From: Siphonodentalium dalli
Taxonomy: Eukaryota; Mollusca; Scaphopoda; Gadilida; Siphonodentaliidae
DNA: 64,000 nt
Assembly: GCA_032622095.1 (NCBI GenBank)
Contig: CP136065.1
Location: 112,757,195-112,821,194 of the forward strand
Direction: 5' to 3'
Positions 22,783 through 34,839 of this stretch are shown here, in pieces (position 1 is the stretch's first letter; the number at the start of each line of letters is the position of its first letter). The position numbers and the translations under genes are program-made. The notes beneath the pieces are model-generated. The model was given only the letters and a program-made list of their open reading frames with translations. It was not told the DNA's origin and ran no database searches.

Positions 22783-23561
22783 CATGGTTGGCACTGAACC
22801 AAAATTGTCTCTTGCCAAAATTTTTGCCAAATGAAAATATTTTTTGCCAAATTAAAAAAATATTTGCCAAATTTAATTGCGAGTATAATTGGAGAAATTA
22901 TTGTGTTTTCATCTTTGTTATTTACTGTAAAAACTAACCACATAAACAGGTCAAATGAGCTGCTAGAACAGCAAGTTTGTATTATTAATAAATACCAAAG
23001 TAGCAATAAATATCTAAGCGACACCTGCCTGGAAACTACATTTAATATTGCTACACAGTCATCAAGCATACCTATTATTTCACCTTGTATTATTTCTGAA
23101 ATCAACGAGCCATAAATTAATCCGTCGCCATTCATAATTGGCTGATTAACCTATTGTCTTATACTCGCTGGTAATATAACGCTGACATAAATATGTGCTA
23201 TATAATGTCGCCATTAATATGCATTGTTACAATGACTACGTGCGTCCATAATCCAAACGCACGATCAAATAGACGTAATTTGATTACGACAGAAAGGTGG
23301 GATTACCGTTTTGTGAAAACTAAAGAAGATTACATATAACTTTCGACATAACGCTGCTGAATGTAAATGTATATGTTTCTTGTTTTGGTTTCCCATTGTA
23401 TTGTCTGTAATTTGGCACATGTAAGGAATAACCCACGTTCGATGATGTTTTATGACTAGATAGTTCACATCCCATAATTAAAAACCCACTTGCCAAATTT
23501 TGTGCCAAATGAAAATATTTTTTGCCATTGGAAAATTTGGCAAGTGGCAGCGCGAACCCTG
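22783..23561 (-). mobile_element. hAT MITE, CAGGGTTCGCGC family
   Basis: An exact 8-bp target duplication AATAGGGA lies at 22775-22782 and 23562-23569. The left end is CATGGTTGGCACTG and the inverted right end CAGGGTTCGCGCTG (11 of 14 alike). Both ends carry tandem subterminal TTGCCAAAT motifs. The right terminus is nearly identical to the left terminus of the 5349-9187 element, so they share a family. No transposase. Confidence 0.8.
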
Positions 23562-23569
23562 AATAGGGA

Positions 23570-24486
23570 ATTTCATGACATTGTAAAGCACTACCTTGAA
23601 ATGAAATATCAATTTCAGGGCTGGGAGACTATTTATATTTGTACAGAACAAGTATATAATAACTCTGATTAATTGTATCCCATGCCATAATATGCTTGAT
23701 AACCTATTCACATGGTCCAAACTCAGACATTATGTTTGAGTTCCTTCTATTTACATAGATTCTCTACGAGGAGTAGGGTTTCATGCTTAGCTTCCCAAGT
23801 TCCTCGACTCATGTGCATGTGAATGAGTTCCCATTTCTTGTCGGCCACGCCTTCCAGGACATATGGCCCTCACTTATCACACGGCATTCAGAACTTTCGC
23901 GTCTATTTTCCGTTATACAAATACCTCTTCATTACATGCATATATGAGCGGCTTCCCCATTACTCTAAGTATTAACATGATTCATTACGAAATTACGTCA
24001 TTATTTTCAGAGTTGCCAATGTGTAGATCATATGCCTTGTATACACCACTAACTGAGGCACTTCCCCAAGCAACATGACCATACCTTTTGTCGAACAAAA
24101 AGCTAAGTTCAGATTATGTTACGACCAGCTCCCCGGTTCTCAGATACGAATGCCTACATTCATCTGATACAAAATAACCATGCTTTTGAAAACTATACAA
24201 ATTAGCTCAATAGCTCACATTTGTAAAAAAGAGTGGGGGGGGGCCTACTCTTTACCACTGATGTTCGAGTATATGGTCAAAAGGATTCAATCCTTTAACA
24301 GCTATGAGCATTTATCTTGTCATATAGTGACTGAAGTATTTACATTATACAAGAATCTCAGTCGATTTTGTTTAAAGACAGTATTATGACAACTCTGCGA
24401 ATAAGAGGATCTGTTTCAACAAAAACACTCCCTTTCTGCCAGGATGACTTCCATACTTCATAGTAATTATAAACTTATGATGGTAT
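23570..24486. other. Intron spacer
   Basis: Frames at 23863-24078 and 24180-24389 are open but match nothing I know. The stretch might be decayed DIRS-like interior, since a DIRS-like end follows, but no motif proves that. Confidence 0.3.
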
Positions 24487-26145
24487 AAGGAAAGTTTCAT
24501 AGTAGGATATCTTAGGGGGAATACAAAATTTTTACAGTATAATTTGTGTTCCCTTTAAGATTACTACCCACTAAACGGGAAGCAAGCTCAGATCATGGAA
24601 CGATCAGTCAGGATTCGAAAAGTGACAGAAGAATGCCTAGAGAGGGCGCTAGTATCGTACTGACCCGCGTTTAGGCCCAGGGGCCTTTGTTTTATTTGAG
24701 CTCAAAAATCCAAGGGGGCTTAAACTCGGATATTGCCCTTTGCAGACCAAAAATCCTAAGAAATCGGGACATTAAAACTTATGAAAGCCGATCTAACGCC
24801 GATTATTTGGGAAATATACCCGGCTTCCAGATTAAGTAAAGGTAAGTATTTATAAGTCACTTTGAGAAAGTAATTTTTCAATTAAATGTGACTATTAAAA
24901 TATTATAATAACACTTTAAGTCTTGTAGTTTTATTGCCCAAAATTCCCATGTTAAAATAACACTATTATGTAAGCGGCATTGTGGGTTATGGGTAAATCC
25001 CTTATCTTATAGTCTATAAGACGTCTATAGTTTATATCAATGTTCAGACTTAATCCGATTAGGAAAACAATAAACCCGGCGCTTTATTCGTGATCCATTG
25101 TCCACATAGAGGATGTTACAATAGCGACTAATTGCATGTTTAACAATAGCCAGTGAGTGTAATTATTTAACAGTACTGACAAAAGGCTTGTATTTCTGCT
25201 AAAACGTATAAAAAAAGCACCATTCTGAACTCCTCGACCTGTGACCTCTGGGTGTGACGGAATCTGACGAGGTTTGCCCAATGAAAAAAGCACGTGTTTG
25301 AATATTTAGTGTTATTGCTCCTGAATTGTTTATACTGTAAAACGTGAACAAAATGCAGTTTGATGTCGATAACCTTTATTTTGGTTTCGAGTGAATAACG
25401 TTGACGTAGTTTGGAAGACAAGTTCCCCCTTCTGTTCCATTATTTTACCCACTGTGTGTTTACATAACCAAGAAGCCAGTTCTTTGTGTTTGGTCACATG
25501 CAGAAACATACATACGGTACGTTGTCACTGAACACGAAAAATATGTTTTTACAGTACTGTAGTTGAACAGGTGCGCTTTGATTAAAGTATTGCACGCGCA
25601 TAGCCGCACATGGTTTTTAAAGCTTGTTTGTTTGTTAACCTTTGGTTTCCCCCGGGAAGTATAATTGAATAAACAAATGAGAATTTAAGATTCACTTTAT
25701 TTTATTTCATTTAATATTATCACTTACCTACAAAGTATAACTTTCCATTTTTCGTGGCATTCTCGCCGTCACCGATCGTTTGCGAATATACTTCCCGTTA
25801 TATTGGAATTATTTATTTGGTGAGTATCATTAGCAAATACTTACTTACCACTGCTGAAATTTACAAAAATTTGGGGTGGGCTTAAACACGAATATACCCC
25901 TGTGCATGGAATTTGGCCAAAAGATATGGGTGGACTTAAACACGGGCATGGGCTTTGAACCGGGTCAGTACGGTAGTGATCCAGAAACGACGTTCACTAA
26001 ATATGGTACGATATTGTACCGTCGATATTTCGTATTAATTTTACTTTATCTCTTCGAAAAGTAAGGACTTAGGAGAGATATACCATATAGTTAGTGGGTA
26101 GTAATCTTAAAGGGAATACAAATTATACTGTAAAAAATTTGTTTC
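24487..26145 (+). mobile_element. Second DIRS-like remnant (3' part), interrupted
   Basis: At 24487-24577 a palindromic region joins a left-type end (complement GTATTCCCCCTAAGAT) to a right-type end (TTTAAGATTACTACCCACTAAAC). The same right-type end recurs inverted at about 26085-26140 (GTTAGTGGGTAGTAATCTT, AAAGGGAATACAAATTATAC), preceded by ATATACCATATAGTTAGTGG. This resembles ATATACCATATAGTTCAGTGG in the element at 13461. The arrangement is internal complementary region plus right terminal repeat of a related family. A left terminal repeat was not found. Confidence 0.55.
24655..25973. mobile_element. Element with GTACTGACCCG termini nested in the DIRS-like remnant
   Basis: The left end TCGTACTGACCCGCG and the inverted right end CCGTACTGACCCGG form short inverted termini. 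Further inside, both arms carry GGGCTTAAAC / TTTAAGCCCACC motifs. Possible target duplications are TAGTA and TAGTG (4 of 5). A solo end of the same family occurs at 33565-33600. The superfamily is not assigned. The interior has no readable transposase. Confidence 0.5.
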
Positions 26146-26235
26146 TGGCGACGATCGGATGACAGCTTTTGTCAGATATGTCAATCAGAAATCAACATAC
26201 CTTCATGAAATAAACTGACATCTAAATAATAGCGG

Positions 26236-26560
26236 CAGTACAGTAAAACATTTCCAAACTGGACCCTCTATAAACCAAATTCCTGAACAAGTTGTCCAGT
26301 CCCGAATTCACCCAATTGCATTTTCACTAAAAATTACCTCTGTAAACCGGAACTTTTCTAATCAGAACATTTGTCCATTAGTCCATAATTGAGCAAGCAC
26401 ATGATTTTTTATCTGTGGAAACCAAACACGTGTGGCCGTGTGCACATAGTATGGTCGTGGTGCATGAAAAATGGTGTCGACCTGGAAGAAATTGATAAGA
26501 AAATGATTTTGATGTCATTCCACACGTGAAAATTCCTGGAATAATATATCTAACTAGCAG
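26236..26560 (+). mobile_element. Tigger/pogo-like end
   Basis: TA followed by CAGTAAAACATTTCCAAACTG, then repeated phrases of the type CTATAAACCAAATTCC and CTGTAAACCGGAAC. This start and the A-rich, ACCGG-containing steps are typical of Tigger-like Tc1/mariner MITE ends. The opposite terminus was not located. Confidence 0.5.
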
Positions 26561-26564
26561 GTGA

Positions 26565-27245
26565 CCCGACTTCGTCCGGGCTTTGACCTTGAATTGACCA
26601 TTTTGAAGGTCAAGGTCAGGTCGGGGTAACGATTTGACCCGTCCAAAACACTCCCCCTGACAAAAGTATCCCTAGGTATCAAATTTCGTCGAAATCTGTT
26701 AATTTTTTAATTTAATTTGAGTTAATTCTGCCTTTTTAATGAAGAGAAATGATGGTACCCATCCCGTGATGTTACCCGTCCCTAAAAGAGGTACGTTTGT
26801 GGGTACCCATTTCAAGGTGAAGATCACCTCGGGCGGAAAAACTTACCCGATGAAAATCTCCCCCGTTCCTTGGAACCCCTAAGTACGAAGTCAGACATAA
26901 GAATCACACAACACGCTGATGTCTGGATACAGACACACTCACGTCTGGCCCCCAGGCATACAAATCACACTACACGCATACGCTCTTTATCAACGACACT
27001 GCGGATACGAACGCTCTTTAACTATCAACGCGAATAACCCCACAGTGCCAAGACGGTCATTTTGGTGACTGAGAGTGGAGAAGGGGTGCTGGGAGCTTCT
27101 CCAAAACGGCGGTAAACACTGCCCGTGGGTTTTTAACCTTAGATTGGAAGTTTGAGCTCAATCGGTCCAGTCGTTTTCCCGGCCATAGCTAACAGACAAA
27201 CAAACAAACAGAAGTCCCAAAATATATATTAGACAAAATATATAT
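26565..27245 (+). mobile_element. RTE-like or related retroelement tail
   Basis: It starts CTAGCAGGTGACCCGACTTC then GTCCGGGC, a phrase common in many invertebrate retroelement 3' regions. It ends GGCCATAGCTAACAGACAAA and a short repeat of ATATATTAGA. TTAGAT/ATCTAA steps flank both sides. No reverse-transcriptase frame is present. Confidence 0.45.
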
Positions 27246-27837
27246 TAGATATCCACATTGGGGAAAATTCGGGATCCAACATGGTATCCAACATGGCTCC
27301 CGTTAGTTTCAAAAGATGTATTAAGCAATATGTATTCGGTTTTAGAGATAAAATTGTGTGAAAGTTATACAAATGTATACACTTCTGTGTCACTGTAACA
27401 TAATGCTATCTTTGAGTGAAAACAGTAGAACTGCCTACCCAAAATGGCAGCAAAAATGGCCACCGGAAGTGCAAGCTTCGACTATTGTCTACTCATTCCT
27501 TATTAATTATTTTGTTCTGGTTCGATCTGGAGAAAAACTGTGGCTTATGTTTTCCATTCGCATGTTAACTGACCATTCAGATAATAAATACTGTGCCATC
27601 GTTTGGTTCTCAGTTCACTCCGGGTCCTCAAAAAATTCCTTTTAAAGAACGCGATATGAAAGTTGACCAAAACTCGCATTCAGAGCTTTTAACCTAGCCA
27701 CGTTTTACTGTGAAATACGCAGCACTGGGCGTGACGAAAATAATTACTTTGCATATTCCATCAAGGCCTTCCAAAATGGCCACCAAAATATAGAAGATAG
27801 TGGATTTTGCATCGTGTCCCTCAATCACGACTGTTGA
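27246..27837. other. Intron spacer
   Basis: A 95-codon frame at 27358-27645 is open but not recognised, and it contains the CCAAAATGGC-type phrase that recurs nearby. No supported gene. Confidence 0.35.
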
Positions 27838-28552
27838 CATTGACATGTCGATGGGAACGAATCATTTTGGCATTATTCGGCAAAGACATGGCCACCATTG
27901 GCCATCTTGGATTTAAAAATTCAATCAATTAGCGCGGGCTGCAGACCGGAGTTTTCATCTGATCATCATGAAATTTGTAGTGGATGTTAATATTGACATG
28001 TAGATGGGAACGTTTCATTTTGGGGTCATTCAACAGTAAACACATGGCTGCTGGCAGCCATCTTGGATTTTTCTCTTACTCTTTGCATGACTAAATCCTT
28101 TGGCATGGGCCTCAGGTCGTACCTTTGGTCGGATCATCATGAAATTTGTCATGGCTGTTAAAATTGACATGTAGATGGAAACGAGTCATTTTGGGGTCAT
28201 TCAGACATAAAACATGGTCCGCTGGCAGCCATTATGGATTTTACTCTTTGCATGACTAAATCCTTTGGCACACCCTACAGTCCACTTCCCTCATCCGATC
28301 ATCACCAAACTTCATATTAATCTTGATATTGATCTACTAGATGGAAGCTATCAAATGTTTTTGAATTTCATTGGAAAACATAGCCGTCAGCTACCATCGT
28401 GGATTTTACTTTATAAATATCACTTAATGTTGATAATCTAGTATTACTTAGACATTTCAACTTTCCGCATTCCTAATCACTCCATTGACTGTAACTCGTG
28501 AAATTATTCCCTTTCCAAGTTGAGCTACAGTGTCATTGACACTTTCATTTGA
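27838..28552 (+). repeat. AGCTCA-family array, short copy
   Basis: Three to four diverged monomers (GATGGGAACGAATCATTTTG; GATGGGAACGTTTC; GATGGAAACGAGTC) followed by the right-end module AAGTTGAGCTACA, GTGTCATTGACAC, TTTCAT. The left hairpin end is absent, so it is truncated. Confidence 0.75.
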
Positions 28553-28829
28553 CTTTTTGCAACATGCATAATTATACCTGGCACAGACATTTACCACTAT
28601 GTGAACCTGCGATTATGAGCTCAATCCAACCTTTTTTGGTGGAGTTATTCCCCTTTTTTTACTTTGAAATCTTTAGCAACATAATTTTGTCCCAGCTTGT
28701 ATTCCTTGTTTGTTTTTTGTTTTTTTGTTTTTTCAAAAAACAGTTATTTTAATAATATGGCTACCCTTGTAGCCCGATTGCACTGCAGGGTATCCTTAGT
28801 CCCATTGGGATATTCCCACCTCTAGTTCA

Positions 28830-28955
28830 CCTAGATGTGTCTTATCCACTTCTTTACTAAATAATCCTTGATGAGTAGTTCCTCTAGGAAATGTTCAGAT
28901 AGTTCCATATTATACGAACAGTTCCCACCACTTGTATTATCTGTTGCCTGCTTAT
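28830..28955 (+). mobile_element. Left half of a MITE split by a later insertion
   Basis: The sequence CTTCTTTACTAAATA through CTTGTATTATCTGTTGCCTG matches the left half of the TTAA-type MITE at 43137-43401. The right half resumes at about 30046 (TCCCTCCAAATGAATAA ... GTGGGAGAATCTATTTGG). The break is the element at 28956-30045. Confidence 0.65.
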
Positions 28956-30045
28956 TATGCCCCCGATCTCCGATGGAGATTTGGGGGTATATAGTGGAGC
29001 CCTCCGTCCGTCCTTCCGTCGAGCCGTCCTTCCGTCCGTATGAACGTTTCAACTCATAACTTTGGTTTCGCTAACTCAATTCAGTTGATCTTTGGTATGC
29101 TAATAGACCAGCTGGGGGGGGGCAAGATTTCCCCATAACTGTGGTTTCGTACGCCCATTTTTTCCAGAGTTACGCCCCTTTTTGGACTTAAAAAATTCAG
29201 GTTTTCTGCTACTTTTTTTGGTTTCCAGATGATAACTTGATTTTGGATTGTTTATTTGAAAAACCCGTTTTTTTGTGTATTACCAATATCGCAATACAGG
29301 TCAAGGTAAAATTTCGGTTCAATCAGATAATTTTTGTGAGAGTTATGACCCTTTTTCGACTTAAAAAATTCAGTTTTTTTTTTAGAAAATTCAGTTTTCC
29401 TTCTATTTTTGTGGCACCAGACCAAATTTGAAGCTAATATAGGATAACATGTGGCATTTTTATAGCGCTTAACCAGAAAGTTTCTGTGCTCAGAAAAGAA
29501 AGTTCTGACCAGGCCTCAAGTTTGGTCAAAATGTTACCTGGTAGGCTACATTCTTGGTACATTCTCTGACCTAAGCTGTTCAATTTTCATCCAAATCTAT
29601 ATTCATTAATACCTTGGTTTAAACCATCATTGTATATAAACACTTACCAGGTTCTCTGACCTTGAGCTGTTCCAATTTTCATCAAAATCTATATACATTG
29701 TATATTCATTAATACCTTGGTTTAAACCTACCTTAAGCAGTTCAATTTTCATCCAAATCTATATTCATTAATACCTTGGTTTAAATCATCATTGTATATC
29801 AAACACTTACCAGGTATCATTTGCCATGACCACTTCTTATGCATTTCCACTGCATATGAAGCCTCCTCGCGGTTGTCTCTGTAAGTGTTGTCATATTTTA
29901 ACAAGTCATCCTCTATCGTACTAAATACTCATGAATAACATAACTTTACCAAGTGCCATTTAATAAGTATTTGCACAAAAATAAGAAAAATTCTCTCTGA
30001 TTGTACAGTCGGGGGCGTTACCTCCGCCCAGCGGTGCACTTGTTT
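28956..30045 (+). mobile_element. ATGCCCCC hairpin-led element
   Basis: The 5' hairpin is TATGCCCCCGATCTCC, then GGAGATTTGGGGGTATA. It is followed within 40 bp by CCGTCCGTCCTTCCGTC. The body has diverged internal direct repeats (TTCATCCAAATCTATATTC three times near 29585-29765). The 3' end is GTCGGGGGCGTTACCTCC, a GCCCAGCGGTGC step and CTTGTTT. Comparison with intact MITE copies shows no obvious target duplication. No protein is encoded. Confidence 0.7.
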
Positions 30046-30131
30046 TTCTTTAAAATCCCTCCAAATGAATAACAAACCATTCCAATGTATACTGTTATAG
30101 CTGAGTGGGAGAATCTATTTGGTATAGAAAG
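30046..30131 (+). mobile_element. Right half of the split MITE
   Basis: Continuation of the MITE from 28955, with TCCAAATGAATAACAAACC and GAGTGGGAGAATC. A further related copy runs from about 30185 to 30385 (TTATCTGAACATTTCCCACC, AATAATAGACCATTCC, GGAGAATCCATTTAGTAT), and scraps follow to 30560. Confidence 0.6.
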
Positions 30132-31011
30132 GCTTTTATTTGTTACTGTTCTGGGAACATCATTTGGACCTAATTTGTGGCCATAAGAAATGAGATACTT
30201 ATTATCTGAACATTTCCCACCAATGAATAGAACTCCTGCAATTTCTATGATCTGTTTGTCTGTCTGTTGTCTGCTTATATTTCCTCAACATCTATCCAGA
30301 TGAATAATAGACCATTCCAATATATATACTTTTATAACTGACAGGAGAATCCATTTAGTATAAAAAAGGGTCAATAGATGTTCAGAAATAAGTTCAACTA
30401 TTTTAAAATTATTAGCTGAAAATCCCTACAAATGAATCCCATAGTGTGTCTATGCTTAGAAAATAGTGTTTGAACATATTCTTAAAAATGATTTTTGACC
30501 CTTTCCAATGTATGATAAATTTTAGAACCGGATGGGAGAATCTATTTGGTAATTGAAGGGTTTATGACAGAAAATGATGTATGTCTATATATCGGAGCTC
30601 AAACCTTGGTGATCATGTGTAGGTGTCCCTCATCATGTTATCCTTGAGACAATGCCGACACACACATATGCTGATACCACTGATCAAACAATGTTCAAGG
30701 AAACGTATAGCAGAGGTGAGGAAGCAAATACATGCCCCGATCCTGTAGTGTTGGATAAATATCTCCTCAACGAATATAACCATTCTTTATAGTTTGTCTG
30801 TCTTTAGACCAAGTGTTAAAACAGTTTTAAGGTTGAGCGGCTGTATTTGCGAAGTTTCTATTTTGTTCAGCTTATCTGGGGTGACCCTATTATTTTTTTG
30901 ATTTGATCAAGACTTTAGCCAACTGACTTTATCCTTGGACCCTGATTTGAATGTTTGTTAGAAATATATGAAATAATCAACTTCTACTTCATTCTCATTC
31001 ATTATTAGCTC

Positions 31012-31730
31012 AACTTTACTTTGTAAAGTTTGTGCTATTGCCATGACTTGGTATCTGTAGTCTGTGTGCATGTGTGTGTGTGCGTCCATCAACAATTTTC
31101 ATTAGAATGGGCTACATGTCATACCTTTGGTCGTATCATTATGAAATTTGTCATAGCTGTTGGCATTGACATGTAGATGAGAACGAGTCATTTTGGGGTC
31201 ATGAGAGACATAAAACATGGCCACTGGCAGCCATCTTGGATTTTACTCTTTGCATGACTAAATCCTTTGGCATGGGCTTCAAATCGTACCTTTGGTCAGA
31301 TCATTATGAAATTTTTCATGGCTGTGTAGATGGGAGTGAGTCATTTTGGGGTCATTCGGCTTTGGACATGTAGATAGAAACAAGTCATTTTGGGGTCATT
31401 CAGACATAAAACATGTCCGCTGGCAGCCATTATGGATTTTACTCTTTGCATGACTAAATCCTTTGGCATACCCTACAGTCCACTTCTCTCATCCGATCAT
31501 CACCAAACTTCATATTGATCTTGATATTGATCTACTGGATGGGAGCTATCAAATGTTTTTGAATTTCATTCATTTCCAGCAGCCATCTTGGATTTTACTT
31601 TATGTATATCTCTTTTTACTTTATGAGATAACTCATATATATCTCTTCATGTTGATAATTTAATATTAAACGTTTCAACATCAATACTCTAGATTATGAT
31701 TCCGATTATAGCTATTTACTATTACCAAGG
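31012..31730 (+). repeat. AGCTCA-family element, short copy
   Basis: Left hairpin AGCTCAACTTTAC / GTAAAGTTTGTGCT at 31014, a TGTGTG tract, then about three diverged monomers. The right-end module is lost: the copy runs into the 3' end of an ACCCAT-family element (GGGTTAGACATC, GATCGGCCTCTCGTTT, ending about 31771). Confidence 0.7.
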
Positions 31731-32551
31731 AATGGGTTAGACATCTACCTATCATGATCGGCCTCTCGTTTACTTTAATAGTTTATCTTTCGGTGGCAAT
31801 TATCCTGTGTGGATTGGCCTTGTCATGTGATCTGATCTCAGGGGACCATGATTGAAATAAATTGACCTTGGTCCGCTTTTCATGTTATCCCCTGTGACAC
31901 CTGTACTATATAAATACAATCAGGCTGGTTTCCAAATGAGATAGTTTATGAATTATGTGCGGTAATGTGTTTGATTGTGTATGTGTTTGATTGTGTATTC
32001 ATGTGTGCAGATCAAATCAAGTTCCTGTCTCAGTATATAATCAATACTCTTCATAAATTAACAATTCTGCGACATGCTTCAGGGCTAATGCTAATGAATG
32101 GTTTCCAAGAGCCTTTCCTCAATTCTGATGCAAGAAATGTATCTACTCATTTATTAATTCAGTAGCATGGGAGATATGGGTCTGGTCCCGATGCGATATG
32201 TATCCCGATACAAGGTTCGCGATAAGAATATGTACCTAGATATAAAGATACCTCTAGTGAATATGCTGAGGCCTAGATAAAAATAATCTGTGCTTCTGCT
32301 ATGGAGCCTTGTTTTGGTATGGTATGTACCAGTTGGTAGGGAAATAATTTCATAACATTTTTTTTCTTCAAATTCTCGTTCAGCTCATTCAGTATATACA
32401 TGTACGTCACCCGCATTCCCCATCCACTTGTCGCCCGACATCATTAGACTTTAGAACGGCCAATGTTTCTATTGTTCAGTCGATACTTTATAATCTGATT
32501 CCAACAATAAACAAGCATCCATAAAATATTTGTTGTAGTTGCCTATGTTAT

Positions 32552-32808
32552 TATGCCCCCAACCCCCAGAGGAGGTTCTAGGCATATAGCCAAGAGCTCT
32601 GTTTGGGGAAAGGATTCCGACTTACTCCAGGTTTCATCCATTCATTTTTACCCGTGATACGACCCTTGTTTGACTTGAAATTCTTTTTATTTTGTATCTG
32701 TATGAACATTTCAGCTTGAAAATCGGCATGGATCATCAGATGCTTTGGTATGATGATAGCCCAGCATGTGGTAAAGGATACCCACATACTATGGGTTTTG
32801 TCCATTAA
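32552..32808 (+). mobile_element. ATGCCCCC-family fragment
   Basis: Starts TATGCCCCCAACCCCC then AGAGGAGGTTCTAGGCATA, a decayed version of the 28956 hairpin. It is cut off by the start of ACCCAT copy B. Confidence 0.55.
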
Positions 32809-32809
32809 T

Positions 32810-34260
32810 TTTTATGTGTACCCATACCATGTACACATAATGCCGACGTCCGGATCAACCGTCCATTATTCATCCCTATGTCTGTCCATCTGTCTAGCCG
32901 TCTGTCTGTCCATAGACACTTGCTATCCGATGCGATAATTCATGTATTTTTTATTGGATCGTGTTCAAATTTTATGTGCATGTTTAGGATGACACACCCC
33001 TCACCTGTACTCTATTTGGTATTGATCGGTTTAGAAATGATTAAGACTTTCCATCCACACCTGGTCATGTTCTATCTGATGCCATGTAACTCAAGAATTT
33101 TTGTCTGAATGTGTTCTTATTTAGTATGCAGTTTTATGATGACACATGCATCAACTGTATATTTTTTGGTATTGATTGGTTGAGTGGTTTAGAAATAATA
33201 AGCCCTTTAAATGCCATCCGAGTCATCAATAAGCCAAACACTTTTCTTCTGATTTACCTGGATTTACCTCATATTTCATACCTAGGATTTCCTTAGCACA
33301 CTTTTCATCTGTATGTATTTTGGTTTTGATTAATTAACCCTTATACTCTTGAATCAGGGTTATTTATTAATACTCTATTTGATCGGTTTATACCATTAAA
33401 TAGGTGTGATGTCCTGTTTTGAAAATATGAAGATTTTATTGCAATAGTTGCATATAATATAATGATATCAATAAATTATCATGTGAACATCCAATATCCA
33501 GAGTAAATGAGAGTACATTTTTTATACATGTTGTCATTCCAAATGAAATTCATTATTAATTGAGTACCGTACTGACCCGGTTCAAAGCCCATGCCCGTAA
33601 TGACATATGGTACAGACCTCTGGCCAGTGGCCAGATGGAGACAAAATAAACAGAACTGGTGGATGGCTAATTGTTTATCATATGTAAAAATGTGATTAAT
33701 GGGATGAATCTTTGGTATCTCCTATTCTCTTGAAATTTCTTTACTGGGTTTCTAATAAGGGCCCCTCACTTATATAAGTGTCTTCTATATTCCATTGCTC
33801 TGCTTAGAAAACAATTAACCCTTTCCAAGGTTCCCATAGACGCATTCTATAATGTATACATGGGCTCTTCCTCATATCTCTATTTTATAGGGTTAACTTT
33901 ACTTGTAAGGATTTGGTATTGATTGATTAATTGATTTTTGAAAAACATATTAACCCTTCAGTCACATGCTATCAATATTAAATTTAAATAATGGTGATAG
34001 CCAATATGAATTATCTATGCAATGTGTAACAGCCAGATAAATCTACATGACTATTGTTTGAATTATGCAGAAAAATATTAAATGAACCATCTTGTTGAAT
34101 CAGGTTCATTAGTTAATGAACACATACTAAGACACCAATTGAATATTCATATACATTAGATTATAGGTGATGCCTTGTTTTGAAAATCCCTCAAGTGCAC
34201 ATGCTTTAATATCAATAAATGAACAAGGTTTTCAACCTAGAGTTTAGACAAGGACAAGGG
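32810..34260 (+). mobile_element. ACCCAT-family element, copy B
   Basis: Starts TGTGTACCCATACCATGTA, then ATGCCGACGTCCGGATC and a GTCTGTCC-rich tract. The body phrases TTTGGTATTGATCGG and GATGACACA follow the order seen in copies A and C. A scrap of the GTACTGACCCG family lies inside it at 33565-33600. The 3' hairpin end is not present. Confidence 0.65.
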
Positions 34261-34839
34261 ATGGACCATATTTGTTGCAGTACATTTTGGCCTCTTTTGT
34301 AAACACAGGGTGTTCTATGCCATTGACTTATTGCATAGGACCAGTTCGGATATGTTAAGTTTTAAAAGTGGCCATACGGGAGATTTTTGCATGCGGAACC
34401 ACCTCCAATTTACGACCGCATTTCCTGTTCACCGACTGGTTTATTCTATATATCACCTTCAATGGAGATCACCTGTTAAACGCGACCTCGACCACCTAAT
34501 TTTCAGTTCAAAACACAAATTCCACCTATGTTGAGAGACCACCACCATTTATTGAAGAGAAAGAAGCAGACACTTTGTTTAAACTAAGTTAAAATCTCAG
34601 AATTCCACTAGATACCACCGGATTTGCGCGAAACCGAAAGTACAATATCGGAAAAAACTATAAAATGGACTCGCCTTAAGGTTTAACCCCAAAAGAATTT
34701 GACACATTTCACCATTTATTAACAAATTTTAAGAAGCAGAAACTTCATTTAAAATAAGTAAAAATGAACCAGAGTTTCCGAGGTATAAATAAATAGATTT
34801 GAGTTGAAGACGCCTGTCCAGAAAGATTCTATAATATTA
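34261..34839. other. Intron spacer
   Basis: No terminal repeats or readable gene. A frame at 34310-34534 is open but unrecognised. Confidence 0.35.
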
